Positions 1 through 11,034 of a stretch of 64,000 nt of DNA are shown here, piece after piece. Numbering within the stretch: the stretch's first letter is position 1; the number at the start of each line of letters is the position of its first letter. Under the pieces are notes generated by a model, which was not told where the DNA came from, made no database searches, and worked only from the letters and a program-made list of their open reading frames with translations. Origin of the DNA: Nigrospora sphaerica. Taxonomy: Eukaryota > Ascomycota > Sordariomycetes > Amphisphaeriales > Apiosporaceae. The stretch is taken from contig JAGVVL010000001.1 of NCBI GenBank assembly GCA_018287875.1, forward strand, positions 3,162,001-3,226,000, in the 5' to 3' direction. A program made the position numbers and the translations under genes.

Positions 1-827
1 ACCTAGGTTCCCGTAAGTCGCCATGGACACTCATGTCCCCTACCCGTCCTTGCTGTTTCTGGCCCTTCCTCTCCTTGCTGCACCCCTTGCACCCTTTCAT
101 TTATCCCCCAACGACTCAAGTGTCCACGCCTCCCCCGGCGTCGCCTACTCCCCCCCCTCTCCCCCGCATACCGGGATTTCGGAACCGCTGACCCCCCGAG
201 AACCACAGCGCACATATTCATGCACTGGGACTCGTTTCCGCAGAAGCAGGAGTACGACCGCGACTCGATCCACGCTTTGAGACTTGCCCATGGCTTCTCG
301 TGAGGCGCTCCGGCTCTTGTGTGGCAACATGGCAACAGGTGGCTGGCTGATGGGCGTCGTGCGGGGGAGAACGGGATAAGTGGGAAAGGAGGAAAGCATC
401 CTATCTGCCTTGCGTACAGTATGAGTTACGGCCTGTCCCTGCACCAAGTCCCTAAGTACATGAGTATAGTAGGTACTTCAACGAGTATTCAATTACAGGC
501 CCTAGAATGACTACCCATAAGAGACCTGCCTTACAGGTCCCAGACGCATCAACCACAGTAGGTGCGACTGCTTTTCGTCTAGCTCACCCGATGTAGGGAG
601 ACAGATGATGGATAACCCCCAGGATCAAGCACACAGTAATCGATGCCGTGACAGCGGAATCCCCATCGCCGACCCTCCCGCATGTTGATGGCTATATTTT
701 ACAGATGTGAGTCTACAACTGTGCGCAATACACGGCTATACACTAGGGTGATGTGCATCTTTGCCGGCATTCATAATGTTTAGTAGCTGTGATGCACCCT
801 TGCCTTACGTCATAGCAGCCCCTACAT
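1..827. other. Intergenic, no supported gene
   Basis: Short open frames occur on both strands here, but none has a recognisable domain, a convincing start context or support from a splice pattern. The stretch lies downstream of the DAP3 gene, which ends at 828 on the minus strand, so part of it should be that gene's 3' untranslated region. It begins with the palindromic word ACCTAGGT, which recurs in other intergenic parts of the window. Confidence 0.5.
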
Positions 828-2299
828 TTACAAGCGAGGAACGTAGAAGAGGGATCTCTCGAGCTCGCCGAGGACGCCGTTGCCCGCCAAAGTCCATCGC
901 TCGCTGACCGTCTTCTCGTCGATGCGTAACCGCAGAACACCGCTGGCGGCCCAATACTCCATGAGAGCGCGGGCCTCGGGTTTCGTCAGGCTCTTGACAT
1001 CAAAGACACTGACCCCCTTGAGGGCCTCGAAGACTCTCTCGTCGTACTTGGTGTAGAAAGGGTCCCGCGGCGGCACGGGGAGGCCGGTCTGGGCGGCAAC
1101 CGCCTGCTCCAGGGCCTTTTCCACCGACTTGATCTTGGGCTGGCAACCCTTGGTCATGACACCCACAATGGCGGCGCCGTTCGGAAAGTGCGTCTTGCCA
1201 CCCAGGGCATCCGTGAAGATGCGGATGAGGCCGAGGTCGTGGCTGTGGATGGGCGCAAAGGACGGGCTGCGGTAGTCGCTCACGCGCATAATGTGGCTCA
1301 GGCCGTCGAGGGTGAACATGATGGGTGGCCGGCCGGGTTGGATCAGTTCGTTCCAGAAGGCCTGGAATACAGGCCAGGCGAACTCCGGCTCCTTCGTAGC
1401 TGTGGCCAGGGACGCCAGCGACGTGTTGCGAGCTACAGAAACGGGAAGGTAGATGTGCTCGAGTTTCACCGTCTCTTTCGAAAGCACCTGCTCGTTGGCA
1501 GAAGCTATGGTTTGCATGAGCTTAAGGAGGTAGGTCGGCTGCGAGAACTGCTCGGGCTGGGTTTTGGGGATGGGTGCGTATTCAGTACGCGCCTCGACCA
1601 GGTCGTTGGCTGTCGGTGGGGTGAGTATGGTGCAAAACACAGGCGAGGTCCGAGTCCGGGGGGCTTACCCTCGGGGATGTTGATAACGATCATTTTGTTC
1701 AGGAAACCAGCGGCCATGGCTTGCAGCCCCAGCATGCTCTTGCCCACGCCGCGCCCACCTTCTATGACGACCCTCGCCGTCTGTTTGTTCTGGATTTTCT
1801 GCATCACGTCGCCCAGGAAATCGACCGTGTCCTTCCTCACGAGCATGTGCGGGCTCCGGAACAACTGCCAGTTCTGGGTCGGCTTGAAGGCCTCGCTTGT
1901 TCGGAGTTGGTCCACCAGCTCGGCGGGGAGGCTCATGATCTGGCCCGCGGCTGCCGGGTCGATCAGGTTCTGCGCCGAGACTTCCGGAAGACCGGGCACC
2001 TCGATAGCATTATCGTTGCTGAGCTGGATGCGTTTGCGGAAGGCTTTTCGCTCGCCAGGGCCAGGGGGTTTGCCCCGCTCCGGGACCTTCTTCTTCTTCC
2101 GTCCCAGCGTGAGTTGTTTGCCAACGCGGATGTGGCCTCGCATGTTGGTGCCGTCATCCTTGGGGGCGCGCAGAGCGGCCGCGGTCGAGAAGGCGGCCGT
2201 GACCGAGGACGGGCCAGGCCGGAGAGGCGCTGCAGGAGCTAGCAGACGCTGTGCGGTGGCCGGGCGCGAAACGCACCGCCAGCAGTTGGGCGTCGCCAT
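828..2299 (-). CDS. RSM23: Mitochondrial small ribosomal subunit protein DAP3/mS29 (Rsm23)
   Basis: P-loop protein of the mitochondrial ribosomal small subunit (death-associated protein 3 / mS29 family), 470 residues. Exons are 2299-1669 and 1609-828; the 59-bp intron 1610-1668 starts GTAAGC and ends CAG, and joining gives ...INIPE|ANDLVEAR in frame. Residues 1 to about 45 are rich in Ala, Arg and Ser with no acidic residues, which fits a mitochondrial presequence. Residues 181-188 read GGRGVGKS, a Walker A motif, as in the GTP-binding fold of the family. The length is normal for fungal Rsm23. The gene is divergent from RRS1, with 621 bp between the two start codons. Family assignment rests on the P-loop context, presequence and overall protein pattern. 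The splice join is seen directly in the sequence. Confidence 0.9.
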
Positions 2300-2920
2300 T
2301 GTGGTATCGCGTGCCGCGTCGGCCTGAGGTCCCGGTTGAGAAGTTCTGGTACGTATTCAGTGCCCTCTCAATTGGAGCTCCGGTCGTCCTTCCAAAAATC
2401 ACTTCGCAAGGACCTGACCCGGCGGCGGAGAAATGGGGACTCCGGAAGCTACCAATCGCCGGGTGCGGGCATACGATACCTGCAATACGTAGCAGCCCGA
2501 AGGTACTAATACCTGGAAGTATTAGCGGGAGGTGCGCTGCAACAAATCCACTGTCTCGCTGCAAAGGCTTATTTGCCCATCGTAGGAGGGTTGGGAATAT
2601 GGCGGTTGGTGCTGTCGCAGAAGTACATGGTAAAAGTACCTACCTACCACCTCTCTGTACCCGCAGCGCCTTTATCGATTGTGCGGATAAGACCGATACC
2701 AGGAAATGCGGGAGGCCGATCCCAAAATTTTAGAATACCAGCCCAGCAAGCAAGAGGCGCGGCTCCATCGTGCAACGACGGCCATTCTCTCCCCAATCTT
2801 CAATCTCGACGACTGGACTTGGGTCGCCTCGACAGCACACGCCCGGATCCTTCCTACAAGACTTACGCGACGCACGGAGCAAAGACAGAAAGTCGGACCA
2901 CCCACGGCGCACTTCCCAAC
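2300..2920. promoter_or_regulatory. Divergent promoter region between DAP3 and RRS1
   Basis: This 621-bp gap separates the start codons of two divergently transcribed ribosome-related genes, one mitoribosomal and one nucleolar. It contains an AAAATTTT palindrome at 2724-2731 that resembles the core of the yeast ribosomal-RNA-processing element, and a GTACCTACCTACC-type word at about 2636-2650. No coding gene is supported inside it. The regulatory role is inferred from position only. Confidence 0.45.
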
Positions 2921-3531
2921 ATGGCGGCCGCGAAGCAGACCAAGCTTGACATCACGGTGGACAAGCCCACTCCCTATACTTTCGATCTGGTACGGCGCTC
3001 CTCTGTTACAGCCTATCTCCGCTGTACTGCTTGCTCGCAGCGATGCTAACTCCGCACCCCTCGCCATAGGGACTTCTCCTGGCCGAGGACCCCAACCCTC
3101 TGCCCCCCTCTACCTCGTCAGATGACCTCGAGTCGCGCCTGGCTGCCACCGCCCGTGATGGTGCGCAGGCTCTGATCAATCAGATGCTAAGCACCCTGCC
3201 GCTCTCCTCGACTCCCTCAGGGGTCCTGCTTACGCTGCCCTCCGCCACCACCCGACTGCCCAGAGAGAAGCCGCTGCCGACGCCCAAGGAGCCGACCAAG
3301 TGGGAGAAGTTTGCGGAGCGCAAGGGCATCAAGCCCAAGACGCGCGAGCAGAGACGCGAAAAGAGCCGGAACTTCAACGAAGAGACGGGCGAGTGGGAGA
3401 AGACGTGGGGCTACAAGGGCAAGCGCAAGGAGGGTGCCGTACCGCACGACTGGCTGGTCGAGGTGGACGAGAAGGGTGAAAAGAAGGAGGCCAAGGACCC
3501 CAAGGCCAAGAAGCGGAGAATAAAGTCGTAA
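2921..3531 (+). CDS. RRS1: Ribosome biogenesis regulatory protein Rrs1
   Basis: Nucleolar factor that, with Rpf2, brings 5S RNP into pre-60S ribosomes. Exons are 2921-2989 and 3070-3531; the 80-bp intron starts GTACGG and ends CATAG, and the join ...TFDL|GLLLAEDPNP keeps frame. The product is 176 residues. Features fitting the family are an N-terminal segment before DPNPLP, the central WEKFAERKGIKPK and REKSRNFNEETGEWEKTWGYK segments that typify Rrs1, and a lysine-rich C-terminus ending KAKKRRIKS that would serve as a nuclear/nucleolar signal. Start ATG 2921 follows an AAC context, and the first exon is only 23 codons. The protein is a little shorter than the yeast one (about 200 residues), but nothing conserved appears to be missing. 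Divergent partner of DAP3. Confidence 0.93.
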
Positions 3532-4460
3532 GCTCTTTTTGGGGCGACGGCGAGACCCAGAGCGGGCACCTCTCCGATATCCTGTTCGATCACACGGTTG
3601 TTTCTTATCTTCATGCCTATTCATACATCGCCTTGCGGGGCCGGCGTTCTGGGAATACATTGAAGACGGCGTTGGGAGTGTTTAGTGACGAGGTGCCTGA
3701 AGCCCATGCGGACTTGCCTGTTTAGCAACTTGAATAATGCACCCCCTTGCATGCTACATAAGATAGCTTAGAAAGCATTGCTTCGTACAAAACGGGCCGG
3801 TAAAGCTTGTATCCGCTGGTGCTCACTTGTCGATTATAGCCGACGTTCTTCGGCCCCGTCTGATGGTTCCGGTTGGTTCAGATTTGTCAGTGACCCGCGG
3901 GTGTGGGGGACCTCTCCTTCAGTTGGCAGCATATCCGTGGTCTAGACAAGGTCTTAGACAGCGACTCCACATGTCTCGGAGGGAGGGCCGTCAAGGCAGC
4001 ACGTTGCATCTTCCTTTCCCAGTCGACCAGCTGTGCTCGCCGCATTTTGCGATCGTGCTGGCGTCGGTCCTCTTGGGGCGGGGGTTCCGGGGCTGGCCGA
4101 CAGGCAGACAGTTCTTGCTCTGTGTGATAGCACCGGGACGAGGCGTGCGTCCGTTTCTATGCCCGCTGGCTAATGTCTCGAGTAGTTCTGCATCTTATAT
4201 CGCAAGCATCTAGACCCAGTCTCCATCCATCCATGTCTTCTCGCGACGTTAGATCGAGGCAACTGTCAGCCCCGCTATCTTATTGGACTGCAGACCCTGT
4301 TCAGCGAGGGTCTTGGGCCATGCGAAAACCGCCATAAAGGCGCGTGCACACTGGCTGTCCATGCCCAGCATCGAATTTTAACGCATGTACGGAGTACATA
4401 CCAGGTGGAAGAACCCGCAACTGGCCCCAGACTCACGTCACTCGGCCGTCTATTTGACCA

Positions 4461-4466
4461 CACGTG
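4461..4466. promoter_or_regulatory. CACGTG E-box, candidate phosphate-response site
   Basis: A perfect CACGTG palindrome lies 698 bases upstream of the VTC4 ATG. In yeast and Neurospora, CACGTG is the core site of the Pho4/NUC-1 bHLH factor, and yeast VTC genes belong to the PHO regulon. Function here is inferred from the motif and the identity of the downstream gene; one hexamer alone is weak evidence. Confidence 0.4.
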
Positions 4467-4485
4467 CTGCCAAGTGAGCGCTTTG

Positions 4486-4495
4486 ATTGGCCAAT
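4486..4495. promoter_or_regulatory. Inverted CCAAT boxes (ATTGGCCAAT)
   Basis: A ten-base palindrome made of two abutting, oppositely oriented CCAAT boxes, 20 bases from the CACGTG site. CCAAT is bound by the fungal CBC/HAP complex. It is compatible with a VTC4 upstream element, but no further support is visible. Confidence 0.4.
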
Positions 4496-5163
4496 GCGCC
4501 GTGCGGGTAGCTGGACTTCATCGCCGTCGCCGCTGCCGTTGATGCAAGAAAGTGGGGTCGCCTGCCGCCCGTGCGACGGCCTGCCTGCTGCAGGCGCATG
4601 AGGAAGCTTGTCTGCAAGCCAACAACGACGCTGCCTACTTCACTTCTCACCGCGTAAAGTCCACACTTCGCAGAAACCACCCGCCTTGAGTTCCAGATCC
4701 TCCCCCTTGCGGCATCCAAACCTGGTTCTGGACCGTTTACATATGTATTAGTGAGGGTCCGCTAGAGGGGCTTGTTGATTCGTTTTTTCTTGCCTCTTTC
4801 GTATCCTGACGCATCAGCCGCCGCCGCTACAGACGCCCTGGGGGTGACGGTGTCTTCCTTTTGTCCTTCCGCCTTGCTCCTCCCCATTGGCTCGCCCGAA
4901 CCATAACACTTCAATCCCCGACTCCTTTGAATCGCCCGGGTCGAATACACTTTTTCTAGTACGGTTGGCCTCTGCCTCCTTGGCGTCCCATCTTTGTCAC
5001 AGCCCCCGTCCGTCCTGCCCTCCTCGTCGTAGCCCTGTGCGATAACTGCCATGAGCGATCCTCCATGCTGATTATCCAAGATCTTAGCACCTCCCAAAAA
5101 ACTTGGGTTTCGACTCGCCGCGGCCTCCCCCGACGTTGGCGCGCCTGCCCTGGCCTCGTAGTC

Positions 5164-7583
5164 ATGAAGTTCGGCGAAGAGCTACGGTCCAGCGTCATAG
5201 CCGAGTACGAATGGTACTACGTCAACTACGATGAGCTGAAGCAATATCTTAAGAAGGCCCCGGGCCCGCACGCCGACGATGCCGACACCTCCAATGGCAA
5301 GGGCAAGAAGTCTAAGAGCCAGAAGAGGGAGTGGACCGAAAACGACGAAGCCGCCTTCCTCCAGAAGTTGGACGAGGAGCTCGACAAGGTGTACACAAAA
5401 ACCAGGGTCAAGACATCCGAGATTCAGCGCCGCATCATTTACGAGGAGAATAAGGTAGGCTCCCTCGTCAAGGCCATGACGCAGCGAGGACCCAACGAGC
5501 AGGGGCCCCCCGAGGAGGCCTTCTTGGAACGGGAAGAGTACATCAGCGACATCATTGCCGACGTCCACGATTTGGCCAAATTTGTGCAAATCAACTACAC
5601 GGCCTTCTACAAAATCATCAAGAAGCACGACAAGGTCACGGGGTGGTACCTCAAGCCGGCGTGGGAGACGCGGCTCAAGTCCAAGCCGTTCTACCGTGAG
5701 GACTACGACCGTGATGTTGTCAAGCTCTCCCGGCTATACGACAACGTGCGCACACGGGGCAACCCGGTCAAGGGTGACAGCGCCGCTGGTGGCACACAGG
5801 GTAGCTTCGTCCGCCAGACCACCAAGTATTGGGTACATCCGGACAACGTGACGGAACTGAAGCTCATCATCCTCAAGCACCTCCCCGTCCTCGTCTTCAA
5901 CCCCAACAAGGAATTCGATATGGCAGATTGTGCCATTACTTCCATCTACTACGACAACCCCGAGAAGTGGGACCTGTACGAAGGTCGACTGAAAAAGACC
6001 GAAGGCGCTGAGGCCCTTCGGCTTCGGTGGTATGGCGGCATGCAGACGGAAACCATTTTCGTCGAGAGGAAAACGCATCGAGAGGACTGGACGGGCGAGC
6101 AGTCGGTCAAGGCGCGTTTCAACGTCAAGGAGAAGAATGTGAACGCGTTCATGCGGGGCGACCTCCTCCCGGCCGCCATTTTCGAGAAGGCCCGTAAGGA
6201 AGGAAAGAAGCCCGAGAAGCAGATTGCGGAAGATGAGCGACTCGCCCAGGAGGTCCAGTATTCGGTGCTGAAGAAGGGCTACAAGCCCGTTTGCCGGTCT
6301 TTCTACAACCGAACCGCCTTTCAGCTGCCCGCCGACGCGCGCGTGCGTATTTCCCTGGACACGGAACTGACCATGGTACGAGAGGACAATCTGGACGGTG
6401 TCACGAGGTCCGGAGACAACTGGAGGCGGACCGACATTGGTATCGATTGGCCTTTCTCCAAGCTGCCCGCGGGCGACGTCACCCGCTTCCCTTACGCCGT
6501 GCTGGAGGTGAAGCTCCAGACGCAGCATGGCCAGGAACCCCCCGAGTGGATTCGGGAACTGATCGCTAGCCACCTCGTCGAGGCCGTACCCAAGTTCTCC
6601 AAGTTCATCCACGGCACCGCCACGCTCTTCCCCGATCGCATCAAGCTCCTGCCTTACTGGATGCCGCAGATGGATGTGGATATCCGGAAGCCTGTCACCA
6701 AGGACTTTGGCATCCGACGGCCGGCGCACTCGGCGAACAGCGGTGCTTCGACGGACGTTGACGACGACGACTATGATTCGGACGATGAGGAGGCGGGGCC
6801 TCGACCGTCACAGCAGGAGCCGACGAACGGGGGGTCGAGCAGAGGCGCGCAGGCTTTGGCTCTGGCAGACATCGAAGATCAGACGGCGGAGGGAATCCAG
6901 GCTAACGATGACTACCCACTCTACGATTCGGATGAAGAGGAGGACTCGGACGACGACGAGCTGGAGGAGCTGAGGCGGGTAGGCGGCTGGCCTTACTACT
7001 CAGCCCTCAGCAAGAGATATGCGCAGGCGACAGGACGCGGCGCTTTGGCTGTTCTCAAGGCTTTGGCACCGCGGCCACAGAGCTCGACGGTACCGCGCAG
7101 CAACCGGCTGCAGATGTTTTTCGGCGACCAGGAACTCCAGACCAAGAGGTTCAAGGCGCCCAAGGGCAAGAAGATTTACGTACCTGTCAGAGTCGAACCC
7201 AAGGTGTTCTTCGCGGCCGAGAGAACGTTCCTCGGATGGGTAAGTGGGCCATGGTTGGCATGCGTATCCCTGATTGTCGGTTGGCTAACATGGTTGTGCA
7301 GCTTGAGTTTTCCATCTATATCGGGACCATCGCCGTCACTCTGCTCAACTTTGGCACGCGTCCGAACATGGTTTCCTTCATTGTGGCGGGCATTTTCACC
7401 CTGCTTGCCATTCTGGCCCTCTGTTACTCGGTGGCCATTTATCTGTACAGAGGCAGTGCGATTCGCGAACGCAAGGCTGCGCGTTTCTACGACAAGGTGG
7501 GCCCGAGTATTCTGGCGGTTGCTTTGTTCACCGCGGTTGGGTTGAACTTTGGTTTCGAGGGCCGGGAGAGGGGGGTCTGGTAA
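5164..7583 (+). CDS. VTC4: Vacuolar transporter chaperone 4, polyphosphate polymerase
   Basis: Catalytic subunit of the VTC complex, which makes inorganic polyphosphate from ATP and moves it into the vacuole. Exons are 5164-7239 and 7302-7583 (62-bp intron, GTAAGT..GCAG), giving 785 residues. Domain order is an N-terminal SPX inositol-pyrophosphate sensor beginning MKFGEEL, a central tunnel-shaped polymerase domain, a long acidic linker (about residues 540-640, runs of D/E) and a C-terminal DUF202 membrane domain with three hydrophobic segments. Active-site residues line up with yeast Vtc4 at a constant offset of 22: R286 and R288 (LRLRWYGG), K303 (VERKTH), K316 (SVKARF) and E448 (LEVKL). I chose ATG 5164 because SPX domains start at this methionine; an in-frame ATG at 5065 would add 33 residues. 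Confidence 0.96.
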
Positions 7584-9006
7584 AGGGCTGTCGCGGCGTA
7601 GATAAGTGTCGTATTATGGAATCCAAGGTGGATGAGTCACTGTGACGGGAGGCAGTTGGCTTATTTAGTTAGTTTCGCGTGGGAGGTGTATGCTGAGTTG
7701 GGCCGGCGGCCGGGACCGGTCGGATCGGTCCTTGGAAATATGCATTTGGCTCGTAGGAAAAACCCGGATTGACTTCGCTGCGTCGTCGTGCCTCTGCTGT
7801 ATCGAGTCCTCGCCCTCCCGAATGGGACTGCGTCGTTGGGAATGGCCAGATCCTGTGCCCAGTAGCTGGGCCGTCCATGACATCAGGAGGGGCACTGTCA
7901 AAGAGACCGGGGTAAATAAAGGGTCGTCGTCCCCTACAGAGTGACGACACTCGAGGGCAAAGTCGGCATTCGGCCTGGTCTCCACGAGAGCAAAAGTATG
8001 GATGGCGTAAGATTGTGCGCCAAGACGAGTGCGGCAAGCTTGGTGCCGGAGAGTATCAGCCTAATTGTGTGGCCATGGTGCGTTTTGAGGCGATGCTGGG
8101 AGGGTAGAGTAGGGGAAGTGAGTTTGGGCTACGTCAAATGCAAATCTGCCGAGCTGTTGCGGCTCGACGACTTGTTGCCTCGTTCATAACGGCATCCCAC
8201 CCAACAGCGCGCCAGGATCACGGGACGCACATCCGCGGTAAGCTCTTGGTACAGAGGTAGAGGCGGGGGGAGGGGCCAGGACCACGACAGGCGCTCCATC
8301 CTACACCGGCGACGGCCCAGCTGACTGACTGACTGCCTATCGGACCTCGAGGGGGGCAGACGCAGGCGAGGCCGAGCCCACGAATCAGAGGCAGGCCAAC
8401 CCAGGGCGCGGACGTTTTGTGGTTGCGTACGCCCGCTGTCTGTGTGCGCCACCGCTGCGCGGTTTCGTCTTGGATACGCGCAGACCTCTCGGATCCTTTT
8501 GGCTCCCTCGACCTCTGCAGTGGGTTGAGGCATGGCCGACCTCAGCCGTGCTGCCTACCCCTCGGCTGGGATCGTAGGGGCTCGTACGTGTCGATCCCTG
8601 GCGATAACCTGGGGGGACTCGGCTATCTGTCCAAGGGTGAGATGCACCATCGTCTTACGCGAGAGCGGTAGTATAGAAGGATTTGTGTGTGTGTGTGTGA
8701 CGCGTCGGAGAGTTTACCCACCCCCAATCGTCTGCCGCAAAGTTGTCGAAGGAATGGCGCGCGTCACCTGTGTGCTTCGACGTGCCTTAAAAGTGGCGGG
8801 CGGCCCGGGCATGGGAATGGACAGGGACATCACAGTCAGACCATTTCCTTGCGGGGGTTTTTTTTTTCTTCTTTTTCTCCCCGTCGTGTGATCGTTACCT
8901 TTGGTTCGCCCACCGCCGGATAGGAAGAGAGCTACGTGACCGGGACCCCGGCATTGCTTGATAGATACCTGACCGTTTCCCCGTTGCCGTACTCATCGTC
9001 ACCAGC
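7584..9006. other. Intergenic between VTC4 and the PLP enzyme gene
   Basis: About 1.4 kb without a supportable gene. It contains a short (TG)n run near 8684-8700 and a T/C-rich tract at about 8863-8882. Several open frames exist on both strands (for example 8129-8533 minus and 8532-8891 plus), but they look like random open frames in GC-rich DNA. The last few hundred bases should be the promoter and leader of the gene starting at 9007. Confidence 0.5.
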
Positions 9007-11034
9007 ATGGGCAGCCTCGGCGAATCGACGGCGATGCCGGCCGAGGTACCGACGCCCTTCGGCCACTCGCTCCCGCCCGAGGGGCCGCACACGGTTACCC
9101 TGCATGCGCCCGGTTGGGACGCCGCCATGAGGTTCCGGGACGGCGACTTCAGCGTCATCGCCCAGTTGAGATCCGTATACCCCCGCTTCTTCCCCTTCGG
9201 GCCGGCCGCGACGGTAAACTAGCCGCCCTTTTTGCACGTCCCTGGCGGCGTGATGCCCCTCCCCCTGGTCCCTGGTCCGTTTGCTAACAAGAGCCTCTGG
9301 GCGCTGGGTGGCAGCTCGCCAACGAAATGGCCAAGGCGATCCACATCCCCGAGAGACACGCGATTGTGGCATTTGTGTCGCCTGACGTCTGGAGTTCGGA
9401 GCGGGACCACGCGCTCTCGGAATCCCGCAAGGACAAGAAGCTCCGGGATGATGAGCTGAAGTACCACGCCGTCGACGTGGCCGGCATCCGGCTGTACCTG
9501 CTCGAGTTCCCCAAGGCCAAAATGGTACGCCCGCAGACGCGCGTCTCGCCTCGTTTTTCTGGCTCGGCTGACACTCGTGTAGATGGGCGCTCTTTTCATG
9601 TGGCAGCACGGGGGCCAGGGGTACAGCACCCGGCTGGGCGAGTATTTACTGCCCTACGTGGACCGGCTCGAATACCTGGGCGAATTCCCCGGGGGTATGA
9701 GCCCCCCGACCCCGACCTACCTGCCCGAGGGCGAGAGCCACGAGCTGCTGCGCAAGCGCATCTCGGGCCTCCTCATGCGAGCCTGTGTCGAGGAGCCCCG
9801 GCAGCCCGTCAAAGCCGAGGACATCTATCTCTACCAGACGGGTATGGCCGGTATCGCGCATTTTCACGAGTCGGCCATACGAGCCCGCCCTTTCCCCACC
9901 GTGGTTTTCGGTGCTGTCTTTCACAGTTCTTACCACTGCTTCGAGGAAAGTCCCGTAGGGCTCAAGCACTACGGCAAATGTGACGAAGGAGACCTCGACG
10001 ATTTCGAGGCCTATCTCAGGGGTGGTGGAAAGTGCGGCTACGTCTTCACCGAGTTCCCCAGCAATCCGATCCTAGTCAGCGTGAACATCACGAGGCTGCG
10101 CAAGCTTGTAAGTAATAGGTTCCCTTTTCGGGGGGAGAGAAAGGGGCCGGGAGGCGTGGCCTTGGAAGAAGTTGAGTACTTTGCTAAGCATGGGATACAG
10201 GCGGACAAGTACGGCTTCTGGCTGGTGGTAGACGACACGGTGGCCAGCTTCTGCAACCTCGACGTCCTGCCGGTGGCGGATGCCATCATCAGCTCCCTCA
10301 CCAAGTCCTTCTCGGGCTATGCCGACGTGATGGGGGGGTCGGTGGCGCTGAACCCGAATGCCACAAGCTACCAGTTGCTGAAGCCCATCTTCAGCCACGA
10401 CTTCCACAACGAGCTGTTCGAGGGCGACGCCGACCAGCTCCTCAAGAACAGTGACGACTACCTCGAGCGGTCGGCAGTGCTGAACCGTAATGCGGCGGCC
10501 ATGGCGGCCTATTTCCAGACGCAGGTCGAGGACGCCATGGTGCCCGTGACCAAGGTGCTGTACCCGCCGTACGGGCCCGGCGGTGACCACCTGCGGCCCT
10601 TCTTCAGGCGGCCGGCGCCCGAGTTCCCGGCGCCGGGCTACGGCTGCCTCCTGTCGGTCGAGTTCGAGACGATGGACCAGACGGTCGCATTCTACGACCA
10701 CCTCCGCTTCCACCACGGGCCGCACCTGGGCGCCCACCGGACGCTGGCCATGCCCTACAACGCCATGATCTACGGCAAGGAAAACCCCGAATACCACGCG
10801 TCGTACGGGCTGCTGCCCAACCAGATCCGCCTCAGCGCCGGCCTCGAGCCCGAGGCGGCCCTCGTCGACGTTTGCCGCCACGCCATCGCCGCCATGATCG
10901 AGTCGGGCGCCCATGTCAACAAGGGCGCCGACCTCGCCAGCGAGATGATCGCCGCCGACCTCACCATTAAGATGATAACCAAGGACAACGACTACAAGAC
11001 CAGTCTGGACGCCTTTGGGGGCGATAGCGTGTAG
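9007..11034 (+). CDS. Cystathionine gamma-synthase-like PLP-dependent enzyme
   Basis: Member of the Cys/Met-metabolism PLP (fold type I) family, in the fungal long form that has an extra N-terminal domain (yeast Str2, YML082W and YLL058W group). Exons are 9007-9213, 9315-9524, 9583-10107 and 10201-11034, all joined in phase 0, giving 591 residues. The N-terminal domain contains SVYPRFFPFG. The Schiff-base lysine is K349 in SSLTKSFSG, with D325 (VVDDT) placed to hold the PLP ring nitrogen. The last intron (93 bp, GTAAGT..ACAG) is a multiple of three and has no stop, so unspliced RNA would encode a 31-residue insertion just before the cofactor site. Role in transsulfuration toward methionine is plausible, but paralogues of this family are common, so the exact substrate is uncertain. 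Confidence 0.88.

Larger units (their letters stand above)
3532..5163. other. Intergenic: RRS1 3' region and VTC4 upstream region
   Basis: About 1.6 kb without a supportable gene. The first few hundred bases are probably the RRS1 3' untranslated region. The last 700 bases hold candidate regulatory sites for VTC4, listed separately. A minimal upstream ORF (ATG at 5051, stop at 5069-5071, six codons) lies 93 bases before the VTC4 start. A second ATG at 5065 is open in frame into VTC4. The open frame at 3827-4213 has no recognisable features. Confidence 0.5.

Noticed and set aside
1188..2327. 379-codon ORF antisense to DAP3
   Set aside because: The sense strand encodes a spliced P-loop mitoribosomal protein. 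The antisense frame has no recognisable feature.
3827..4213. 128-codon ORF between RRS1 and VTC4
   Set aside because: No recognisable feature; random-looking composition.
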